From positions 1 to 33,188 of the forward strand of contig JAKACN010000024.1 in NCBI GenBank assembly GCA_021821365.1: a stretch of 33,188 bases of DNA, written 5' to 3'. This DNA comes from Pseudomonadota bacterium (lineage in GTDB: Bacteria; Pseudomonadota; Gammaproteobacteria; Burkholderiales; Burkholderiaceae_D). A model generated the notes under the pieces. The model did not search any database and was not told the DNA's origin. It saw nothing but the letters and a program-made list of their open reading frames with translations. Position numbers and translations under genes: made by a program. Of this stretch, positions 1 to 5,949 are shown one piece after another. The stretch's first letter is position 1. Every line of letters starts with the position of its first letter.

Positions 1-119
1 CCGGGCGCCTATCTCTGAGGATCTTCCGAAGCAGGCCTTCGTACCGTTCGAAGGCTTGTGCTGCCTCAATACCCGTGCGCAACGCCGGTCGGACATTTCC
101 GCTGATGGCAGGTGCTGTT

Positions 120-128
120 TGCTAAAAT
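120..128 (+). promoter_or_regulatory. Extended -10 promoter element of the DUF2782-thrB operon
   Basis: TGCTAAAAT matches an extended -10 element (TG, one base, then TAAAAT). No convincing -35 hexamer lies 16-18 bases upstream, which suits extended -10 promoters. Transcription would start near 135, just before a perfect 8-bp hairpin at 139-158. Confidence 0.5.
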
Positions 129-138
129 GTTTCACAGA

Positions 139-158
139 GGCTCGATTGTGATCGAGCC
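139..158 (+). other. Perfect 8-bp stem-loop at the 5' end of the DUF2782 leader
   Basis: GGCTCGAT at 139-146 pairs exactly with ATCGAGCC at 151-158 around a TGTG loop. There is no T tract, so it is not an intrinsic terminator. It lies a few bases after the predicted transcription start, where it could stabilise the mRNA or serve as an operator. Bases 1-119 hold nothing I can call; short open stretches there have no recognisable protein. Confidence 0.45.
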
Positions 159-191
159 ACACCGCATTCCAATAACAGTTCAAACGTCATC

Positions 192-635
192 ATGCGCACA
201 TTCAGGGTCTGGCCCGTCGCCGCGGCAGTTGTTGCCGCGCTTGCAATCCCGCTGCCGGCCGTCGCCCAGCAGCAGCCCAACGCCGCCCCGCCCCCGCCAA
301 AACTGGAAAAACTCGAGGAAGGCGAACCGCCCGCAGTGACGATCCGGCAGCGTGAACGACGCGCGAAGATCACGCAAAAGCGCGCGCCGGGCGGCAAGGT
401 CACCGAAGTCAAGGTCAGCACCGGTGGCAGCAATTATGTGGTGAAATCCAACGACCAGGCGGGCAGCGCGCTCCCGGGCGACGCACAAAGCAGTACAATG
501 CGCCCGGCGCAGTGGGAAGTGCTGGAATTCGACCTGGGGAAGAAATCCCGGGAAGCCAGGGAAGCGGAAGAAGCGCAGGCGGGCACGGTGCCAGCCCCGC
601 CCCAGGCACCTGCCACAGCGGCGCCGAAAAAATAG
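192..635 (+). CDS. DUF2782 family secreted protein
   Basis: A protein of 147 residues whose function is unknown. The first 25 or so residues form a signal peptide (positively charged start, alanine-rich core, VAQ-type cleavage), so it is probably periplasmic. A proline-rich stretch follows. The core (about residues 45-120) matches my memory of the DUF2782 family: a charged segment after PAVTIRQRE, a glycine-rich GGKVTEVKVSTGGSNYVV strand region, then a WEVLEFDLG motif. The tail is rich in Ala, Pro and Glu and looks disordered. The ATG at 192 directly precedes the signal peptide. It lies 41 bases before thrB on the same strand; this pairing is common in Burkholderiales, but no functional link is known. 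The family call is from recognition only. Confidence 0.82.
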   Translation: MRTFRVWPVAAAVVAALAIPLPAVAQQQPNAAPPPPKLEKLEEGEPPAVTIRQRERRAKITQKRAPGGKVTEVKVSTGGSNYVVKSNDQAGSALPGDAQSSTMRPAQWEVLEFDLGKKSREAREAEEAQAGTVPAPPQAPATAAPKK

Positions 636-676
636 CCCCTATCATTTGATTCGACCTTACTCGTTCCGATTCGCTC

Positions 677-1633
677 ATGGCAGTTTTCACCCCGGTCAGC
701 CTGGATGACCTTAACCACTGGCTCACGCAGTTCAACCTCGGCAAACCTCTCGCCATCAAAGGCATTTCGTCGGGTATTGAAAACAGCAATTTCTTCGTCA
801 CGACCGAATCCGGCGAGTTCGTCCTCACGATTTTCGAAAAGCTGACCTTCGAACAGCTGCCGTTCTACCTGGAACTCATGCGCCACCTCGCCGATCACGG
901 CGTGCTGGCGCCGGCACCGATCGCCAACAGGCACGGCGACATCCTGCACACGCTGCACGGCAAGCCGGCCAGCCTCGTGACGAAGCTGGAAGGCGAATCG
1001 CAGCTGAATCCCCAACCGGCGCATTGCGCCGCCGTCGGCGCGATGCTGGCGAAAATGCATCTGGCCGGCCAGGACTTCCCGATGCAGCAGCCGAACCTGC
1101 GCGGTCTCGCCTGGTGGCGCGAAACCACGCCGGTGGTGCTGCCCTACCTGCCCGAGGAGAGCCAGCACCTGCTGCGTGCGGAAATCCATACGCAGGAAGC
1201 TTTCGCCGCATCCGCCACCTATCATCAGTTGCCGCGCGGACCGATCCATGCCGACTTGTTCCGCAACAACGTGATGTTCGTCGGCGAACGCCTGACCGGA
1301 TTCTTCGACTTCTATTTTGCCGGCTGCGATACCTGGATCTTCGACGTCGCCGTCACGGTCAACGACTGGTGCATCGATGTCAACACCGGCGCGCTCGACG
1401 GGCAACGCGTGCGCGCGCTGCTTGACGCCTATCACGCGGAGCGCCAGTTCATCGAACCGGAGAAGATCGCCTGGCGTCCGATGCTGCAGGCCGGCGCGCT
1501 GCGCTTCTGGCTGTCGCGCCTGTATGACTTCTATCTGCCGCGCGAAGCGGAAATGCTGACGCCGCACGATCCGACGCATTTCGAGCGCATTCTGCGTGAG
1601 CGCATCAGCAATCCGGTCCCTGCACTGTTCTGA
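677..1633 (+). CDS. thrB: Homoserine kinase (ThrB, APH-fold type)
   Basis: Cytoplasmic enzyme that phosphorylates L-homoserine with ATP, the step before threonine synthase. At 318 residues it is the aminoglycoside-phosphotransferase-like form found in pseudomonads and Burkholderiales, not the GHMP-kinase ThrB of E. coli. The N-terminal [15 protein letters not shown] and [13 protein letters not shown] are typical of this form. The catalytic region reads [12 protein letters not shown], the APH-type HxDxxxxN loop, and is followed by [11 protein letters not shown], where the metal-binding Asp sits. It is followed after only 2 bases by the membrane protein gene at 1636, so the two are probably cotranscribed and translationally coupled. 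No gene for threonine synthase or homoserine dehydrogenase is in the window. Confidence 0.95.
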   Translation: MAVFTPVSLDDLNHWLTQFNLGKPLAIKGISSGIENSNFFVTTESGEFVLTIFEKLTFEQLPFYLELMRHLADHGVLAPAPIANRHGDILHTLHGKPASLVTKLEGESQLNPQPAHCAAVGAMLAKMHLAGQDFPMQQPNLRGLAWWRETTPVVLPYLPEESQHLLRAEIHTQEAFAASATYHQLPRGPIHADLFRNNVMFVGERLTGFFDFYFAGCDTWIFDVAVTVNDWCIDVNTGALDGQRVRALLDAYHAERQFIEPEKIAWRPMLQAGALRFWLSRLYDFYLPREAEMLTPHDPTHFERILRERISNPVPALF

Positions 1634-1635
1634 CA

Positions 1636-2445
1636 ATGGGAAAGCTGCCTGCAAACACCGGATGGATCTGGGTCAAGGAAGGATTTGCACTGTTCCGCAA
1701 GCAACCGGTGGAAATGGCGACCCTGTTCCTCGCCTACATGTTCGTGATGCTGGCCATCGGCATCATGCCGGTGCTCGGCCAGATCCTGCCGCTGGTGCTG
1801 GTGCCGGTATTCTCCATGGCATTCATGGAAGCCTGCCTGAACATCGAGCAAGGCAGGAAGGTGTATCCGAACCTGCTGGTGACCTTCTTCCGCACTCCCG
1901 CACTGCGGCGGCTGCTGACGCTCGGCGTGCTGTACCTGCTGGCCGCCGTTCTTGCCGTTGCAGCCTCCGCGCTGGTGGATGGCGGCGTCTTCTGGCAAGT
2001 GATGGGCGGCAGCAAGCAGCTGGACGAGGACACCATCCGCAATTCCCACATGTCGCTGGCGATGATCTTTTCCGCCGTGGTGTACACGCCGGCGGCCATG
2101 GCATTCTGGTACGCCGCGCCGCTCATCGCCTGGCAGGAGATGGGCCTTGGCAAGGCACTGTTCTACAGCTTCTTCGCGGTGCTGCGCTCCGGAAAGGCTT
2201 TCCTCGTCTATGGCATGTCCTGGATCCTGATCGGCGTCGTGTTCCCCGCCCTCGTCAGCAGCATCCTTGCGTTGCTGGTCGCCAAGGGCATCGTCGTGGT
2301 GATCGTGCTGCTGCCCCTGTCGCTGGTGCTGACGGTCGTCATGTATTGCTCCTTCTATCCCACCTACACCGCCATCTTCGGCCGCCCGCAGTCCCTGTCC
2401 GAACGACATCTGCCTCGACCGGATGCCGGCAGCGGCCAGGACTGA
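1636..2445 (+). CDS. BPSS1780-type multi-pass membrane protein, function unknown
   Basis: A 269-residue integral membrane protein starting 2 bases after the thrB stop codon. The N-terminus (GWIWVKEGFALFRKQP) is an amphipathic lead-in, followed by about six hydrophobic segments at roughly residues 30-50, 55-75, 98-120, 145-165, 190-215 and 215-245. The layout and the WIKEGFALFRKQP-like opening match the family named after Burkholderia BPSS1780, which has no established function. There are no catalytic motifs. The near-overlap with thrB suggests coupled expression, but I know of no reason to link it to threonine metabolism. Transport or envelope roles are possible and unproven. Confidence 0.75.
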   Translation: MGKLPANTGWIWVKEGFALFRKQPVEMATLFLAYMFVMLAIGIMPVLGQILPLVLVPVFSMAFMEACLNIEQGRKVYPNLLVTFFRTPALRRLLTLGVLYLLAAVLAVAASALVDGGVFWQVMGGSKQLDEDTIRNSHMSLAMIFSAVVYTPAAMAFWYAAPLIAWQEMGLGKALFYSFFAVLRSGKAFLVYGMSWILIGVVFPALVSSILALLVAKGIVVVIVLLPLSLVLTVVMYCSFYPTYTAIFGRPQSLSERHLPRPDAGSGQD

Positions 2446-2479
2446 ACGGATCCCCGCCCGCGCTTTCCCCTGCCGGGAG

Positions 2480-2511
2480 TGATGCTTTTCGGCATCAAAC
2501 ATCGCTATACT
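2480..2511 (+). promoter_or_regulatory. Putative promoter region of the HD-GYP gene with a small dyad
   Basis: TATACT at 2506-2511 is a plausible -10 element, putting the start near 2518 and leaving a leader of about 55 bases. The -35 region contains no good hexamer but does contain a 6-bp inverted repeat, TGATGC (2480-2485) and GCATCA (2492-2497). That suggests an activator or repressor site. Confidence 0.35.
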
Positions 2512-2572
2512 GGGATCAAACTTCCTGCTCCGGAAGTATCCAGTCCGCGCACAGGACCAGGGGAGACACGCC

Positions 2573-3796
2573 GTGATCAAGAAAATCCATGTTCGCCAGG
2601 TCAAGGCGGGCATGTTCATCCACGACTTCAACTGCCATTGGATGGATCATCCCTTCCTGCGCAACCAGTTGATGGTATCCAGCGAGGAAGAGATCCGGAA
2701 GATCGCCTCGGCCGGCATCCACGAACTCTATATCGACACCGACAAAGGACTGGATGTCCAGGACGCGCCGACGGTGCAGGAAGCATCGAGCGCGCTCGAA
2801 CGGGAAATCCTCGACATTGCGAGCGTCAGACCCGCCGCAACGGCGCGCGTATCCCTCGCGGAAGAACTCACGCGCGCCGTCAAGATCAAGGACCAGGCCC
2901 ATCAGCTGGTGCGCACGGTCATGCATGATGCGCGGCTCGGGAAGGCGGTCGAACTCGACCAGGTCGAGCCGGTGGTACAGGACATCACGGAATCGATCCT
3001 GCGCAACCCCGGCGCGCTGATGGGCCTGCTGCGCATCAAGAACAAGGACGATTACACCTTCCTGCATTCCGTCAGCGTCTGCACGCTGCTGGTCGCGTTC
3101 TGCCGTTCGTCCGGCATGGATGCAGAATTGACGCGCCAGGCCGGCCTGGGCGGATTGCTGCACGACACCGGCAAGGCGCTGGTGCCGGATGAGGTACTGA
3201 ACAAGCCGGGACGCCTCACCGAGGCGGAGTTCGATCTCATCAGAAAGCATCCGAAAGACGGTCATGAGATCCTGCTGAAGTCGCCCGCAATCGGGCCGAT
3301 TCCTCTCGACATCACGCTGCACCATCACGAACGCATGGATGGCAGCGGGTACCCTGACAAACTGCCCGCCGAAAGAATCAGTACCCTCGCACAGATGGCC
3401 GCCATCGTCGACGTGTACGATGCCATCACCGCGGACCGCTGCTATCACAAGGGCATGTCGGCGGCCGAAGCGCTGCGCAAGATCTACGAATGGAGCAAAT
3501 TTCACTTCAACCCGCAGCAGGTGCAGAGCTTCCTGCGCTGCGTCGGCATCTACCCGGTCGGCACACTGGTGCTGCTGGAATCGGGGCGGCTCGGTGTGGT
3601 GACCGAGCCGCATGCAACCAACCTGCTGGCGCCGAAAGTGCGCGTCTTCTTCAGCACCCGATCCGACACCTACATCAAGCCGGAGGAGGTGGATCTTTCC
3701 AGACCACTCGGCATGGGTGGCGGCGACAAGATCCTCAGCCACGAGCCGCCGGAGAAGTGGCGCGTGGATCCGATGAAATTCTTCAGCGTGGCGTAG
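2573..3796 (+). CDS. HD-GYP domain cyclic-di-GMP phosphodiesterase with N-terminal DUF3391
   Basis: A 407-residue cytoplasmic protein without membrane segments. Residues 1 to about 130 fit DUF3391 (opening IKKIHVRQVKAGMFIHDF). An HD-GYP domain spans about 155-345. Its catalytic residues look intact: HD at 197-198 in LLHDTGK, the His cluster at 250-252, and HERMDGSGYP at 252-261 with the GYP triplet. The family hydrolyses cyclic di-GMP to pGpG or GMP and so favours motility over biofilm; activity of this protein is inferred from the intact motif. The start is GTG at 2573, supported by the ribosome binding site AGGGGAG about 8 bases upstream. It is separated from the upstream operon by 127 bases with its own possible promoter. 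The sensory input through DUF3391 is not known. Confidence 0.9.
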   Translation: MIKKIHVRQVKAGMFIHDFNCHWMDHPFLRNQLMVSSEEEIRKIASAGIHELYIDTDKGLDVQDAPTVQEASSALEREILDIASVRPAATARVSLAEELTRAVKIKDQAHQLVRTVMHDARLGKAVELDQVEPVVQDITESILRNPGALMGLLRIKNKDDYTFLHSVSVCTLLVAFCRSSGMDAELTRQAGLGGLLHDTGKALVPDEVLNKPGRLTEAEFDLIRKHPKDGHEILLKSPAIGPIPLDITLHHHERMDGSGYPDKLPAERISTLAQMAAIVDVYDAITADRCYHKGMSAAEALRKIYEWSKFHFNPQQVQSFLRCVGIYPVGTLVLLESGRLGVVTEPHATNLLAPKVRVFFSTRSDTYIKPEEVDLSRPLGMGGGDKILSHEPPEKWRVDPMKFFSVA

Positions 3797-3815
3797 CGCG
3801 GAAAGATTTCCGCGC
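3796..3815. terminator. Palindrome between convergent genes, probable bidirectional terminator
   Basis: GCGCGGAAA (3796-3804) and TTTCCGCGC (3807-3815) form a perfect 9-bp inverted repeat. It starts at the last base of the HD-GYP stop codon and lies 7 bases from the end of the convergent gene at 3822. There is no T tract, so intrinsic termination may be weak. Confidence 0.45.
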
Positions 3816-3821
3816 CTGCCG

Positions 3822-4304
3822 TCAGTGCGGCAGCTTCACCGGCTTCCATCCCGCATGATCGAAATATTTCCCGTAGGTGTTCAGCGCCTGCGCGGCCTGC
3901 ACCACGCCGAGCGCCCGCTCCTTGCCCTGTTGCTTGCCTTCGAGCGTCTCGATGCCCTGTCCCAGTTCGCCGATGATCACATGCAGCTGCGCATCCGCTT
4001 TGGGATCCAGCTTGCAGTTCTGGACGATGTAAGCGACCTGCCCATTGAGCCCGTTGCCCAGTTTCTCGTATTGCTCGGGAGTGAGCTTGCCTTCGTGTGC
4101 TGCCGGCAAGGCGGCGCTCACCTGTTCCCTGATCGCGCTCATTCCCTTGCGCAGCGACGCATCGGTCGCCCACTTCTTGCCGGCGTTGAGTTCGATTTTC
4201 TGCGGCGCGGCGCCATGGTGGTCATGGTTTCCCGACTCGGCGGCAAGCGTTGCAAGGGGAAGCGCCAATGAAATGGCGGTGAAGATAAGCGTAGCGGATT
4301 TCAT
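3822..4304 (-). CDS. Periplasmic protein of unknown function, predicted ECF-regulon member
   Basis: I recognise this 160-residue protein only as a conserved hypothetical type seen in Burkholderiales. Residues 1-22 are a clear signal peptide (hydrophobic core, LAA cleavage), so the mature protein is periplasmic. A His-rich HDHH follows at 27-30, which could bind metal. The rest is predicted helical. LTPEQ at 74-78 resembles the LTxxQ motif of CpxP/Spy proteins, and there is a single Cys at 97 and His at 108. GGAG lies 6 bases before the ATG. A promoter of the same design as that of the ECF sigma gene lies upstream (4362-4387), so it is probably controlled by that sigma factor. A stress-protective or metal-binding role is inference. 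Confidence 0.75.
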   Translation of the reverse strand: MKSATLIFTAISLALPLATLAAESGNHDHHGAAPQKIELNAGKKWATDASLRKGMSAIREQVSAALPAAHEGKLTPEQYEKLGNGLNGQVAYIVQNCKLDPKADAQLHVIIGELGQGIETLEGKQQGKERALGVVQAAQALNTYGKYFDHAGWKPVKLPH

Positions 4305-4361
4305 GTTGTACTCCGTTTCAGGTTCAAGTTCGGTTGGACCTATTCCATACCTTGCCCGTTT

Positions 4362-4387
4362 AAACGAAGCACGCGCGAGATTGTTCC
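4362..4387 (-). promoter_or_regulatory. Second ECF-type promoter, GGAAC-N16-CGTTT
   Basis: On the minus strand GGAAC (4387-4383) is followed after exactly 16 bases by CGTTT (4366-4362). The spacing and both core elements match the element upstream of the sigma gene (5868-5894). It begins 1 base after the stop codon of the gene at 4389 and would give a leader of about 50 bases for the gene at 3822-4304. Confidence 0.65.
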
Positions 4388-4388
4388 A

Positions 4389-4856
4389 TCAATGGCGATG
4401 TAGCATTTCCTCTTCCGTCGCTTCCTGCGTGTAACGGCTCAGCAGCAGATTCATCAGCCTGTCGCGTTGCTGCGCATCGAGCAGGTCGCGCTCGGCAAGC
4501 AATTGCGTGATGACGCGGCGCTGCTGGCTGTCCTGCAGCGCCGCGATCCGCGCCTGCTCGGCGTCAATCACGCCACGGTCCGGTTTTTCGGAGAATACCT
4601 GCCGCACCAATGTCTCGCGGTGCGTGCGTATTTCATGCCAGTTGGCCGCGATGTCCTTGAGGAAGCTTCCTTCGATGTCCGACCAGCGGCGGCGCTGGTC
4701 GGCGTTCAGCTGCAGATAATCGGGCAGGCTCGCCTGGTCGTTCTGCCTCGCCGAGACCGGAGCACTTCCCATCCGATTCACAATCACCGTCGTCATCATG
4801 CCCGCGTTGAGCGCCAGCGAGATGACGAGAAGCCACTTCAATACAGTGCGATTCAT
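4389..4856 (-). CDS. Membrane-anchored periplasmic heavy-metal-sensor-like (CpxP/CnrX type) protein
   Basis: A protein of 155 residues. Residues 7-27 form one N-terminal membrane anchor; the remainder is predicted helical, with the LTxxQ-like motifs LNADQ (50-54) and LDAQQ (126-130) and a SEKPD turn at 89-93 typical of the Metal_resist / CpxP-like fold. His residues at 74, 79, 153 and 155 are possible ligands, but I cannot match them to the known CnrX site. The ATG at 4856 overlaps the anti-sigma stop codon in an ATGA, so translation is coupled; longer upstream readings in this frame are only the shadow of the anti-sigma gene. By analogy with Cupriavidus CnrX it may sense a periplasmic signal and act on the anti-sigma factor. 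The signal is unknown. Confidence 0.8.
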   Translation of the reverse strand: MNRTVLKWLLVISLALNAGMMTTVIVNRMGSAPVSARQNDQASLPDYLQLNADQRRRWSDIEGSFLKDIAANWHEIRTHRETLVRQVFSEKPDRGVIDAEQARIAALQDSQQRRVITQLLAERDLLDAQQRDRLMNLLLSRYTQEATEEEMLHRH

Positions 4857-5290
4857 TTCAGTCCTTTCGGTGGTCCGCACAGTTCCGCCACGGCGCACAA
4901 GCCGCCAGGCGGTACGGGATCGAAGACGCGTATCATGCCGGCCTGCGGCGCAAGAGAAATGCTCCCGCCCGCCAGCATTCCCCCGAGCCATGCTCCGACA
5001 GTGAGCGACAGCGCCGCCGCGAGGCCGGGCCCGCCCCACGCGATCCAGAACGAGCGCAAAGGTCGACGCGACACCGGCCGCTGCAGCCGCGGGCCGAGGC
5101 GCGCGGCCAGATCGACACCGAGCGCCGCCGAGGGCAGTTCGCGCAAATCACGGCGCAGTGCACGCAGGTCGTCAACACGGGCGAGACAGATCGGGCACGT
5201 CCGCATATGCGCAGCGAATTGTTCGCGCTCGGAGGACGGCAGCATGCCATCGACGTACGCGGAAGCCTCTTCATGCTTTGGGCAGTTCAT
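4853..5290 (-). CDS. Zinc-finger (zf-HC2) anti-sigma factor, membrane-spanning
   Basis: A 145-residue protein that should hold the neighbouring ECF sigma factor inactive at the membrane. The N-terminal part carries the zinc-binding anti-sigma signature H28-x3-C32-x2-C35 (HMRTCPIC), with Cys3 and His6 as further candidates. One membrane segment lies at about residues 82-108 (tryptophan at its start, then Ala/Leu/Gly-rich). The short C-terminal tail of about 37 residues would be periplasmic and has two cysteines (132 and 138). It overlaps the sigma gene by 4 bases upstream and the periplasmic-protein gene by 4 bases downstream, so all three are one transcript. The small periplasmic domain suggests that sensing is delegated to the next gene product; that is inference. 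Confidence 0.88.
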   Translation of the reverse strand: MNCPKHEEASAYVDGMLPSSEREQFAAHMRTCPICLARVDDLRALRRDLRELPSAALGVDLAARLGPRLQRPVSRRPLRSFWIAWGGPGLAAALSLTVGAWLGGMLAGGSISLAPQAGMIRVFDPVPPGGLCAVAELCGPPKGLK

Positions 5291-5853
5291 TGCGTGACCT
5301 CCGGTTGATATTTGAGCTTGTCGAGCAGCGCGGCACGTGCTCGCGCCAGCCGGGACTTGACGGTACCGACGTTGAGGTTGAGCACCACGGCGATTTCGTC
5401 ATAAGCCATGTCCTCGATTTCACGCAGCAGCAGTATTTCGCGATGCTCGGCCGGCAGGCGCTCCAGCGCCGCTTCCAGCTGACGCAGGCGTTGCGCGGTC
5501 TCGACGATCGCCTCGGGTCCGGCCGTCGTATCGGGCAGGTCCACGTCCGGCGCCAGTTCGACGAATTCCACCAGCTTGTCGCGCCGCAGGCGATCGAATG
5601 CAACGTTGCGCGCAATGCGAAACAGCCACGTACGGAACAAGGCGTCGGGTCGCCAGCGGTCCAACCCCTGGTAGGCGCGCAGGAACGTGTCCTGGGTCAG
5701 ATCCAGCGCGTCATCCGGCGAGCGCGTGAGCCGAAGCAAAAAACGGTAGATGCGGTCCTGGTAGCGCCTGGCCAGCTCGGTAAACGCCTTGTCGTCGCCG
5801 CGCTGTGCGAGCGTCACGCAGGCAAGGTCGTCAAGGTGAGTAAGGGTAGGCAT
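5287..5853 (-). CDS. ECF-family RNA polymerase sigma factor
   Basis: A 188-residue group 4 sigma factor. Sigma-2 covers about residues 23-91, including the core-binding DLTQDTFLRAYQGL and the promoter-melting FRTWLFRIARNVAFDRLRR. Sigma-4 covers about 125-178, with LPAEHREILLLREIEDMAYDEI and the helix-turn-helix NVGTVKSRLARARAAL. There is no sigma-3 or sigma-1.1, as expected for ECF sigma factors. A GGAAC-N16-CGTTAG element upstream matches the usual ECF promoter form and implies autoregulation. The stop codon overlaps the anti-sigma start in an ATGA. The exact ECF subgroup cannot be assigned by eye. The operon content (anti-sigma plus CpxP/CnrX-like protein) suggests a response to envelope or metal stress. 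Confidence 0.93.
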   Translation of the reverse strand: MPTLTHLDDLACVTLAQRGDDKAFTELARRYQDRIYRFLLRLTRSPDDALDLTQDTFLRAYQGLDRWRPDALFRTWLFRIARNVAFDRLRRDKLVEFVELAPDVDLPDTTAGPEAIVETAQRLRQLEAALERLPAEHREILLLREIEDMAYDEIAVVLNLNVGTVKSRLARARAALLDKLKYQPEVTQ

Positions 5854-5867
5854 TGTCGATACCCGTA

Positions 5868-5894
5868 CTAACGAACGGGTGCCGAAAAGGTTCC
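5868..5894 (-). promoter_or_regulatory. Autoregulatory ECF promoter, GGAAC-N16-CGTTAG
   Basis: On the minus strand GGAAC (5894-5890) is followed after 16 bases by CGTTAG (5873-5868), the classic ECF -35/-10 arrangement. The predicted start is near 5861, leaving a very short leader to the ATG at 5853. A 6-bp inverted repeat ACCCGT (5861-5866) / ACGGGT (5875-5880) brackets the -10 element and may be an operator or a hairpin. Confidence 0.7.
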
Positions 5895-5949
5895 ATGCAC
5901 GTCAGAAGAAAGATCACCGGCGGAACATCGCCGGGTCGCTACGCCACTT

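Noticed and set aside
434-3742. Several long minus-strand open frames opposite thrB, the membrane protein and the HD-GYP gene
   Set aside because: All lie opposite confidently identified genes, have low-complexity His/Arg/Gln-rich composition, and match no family.
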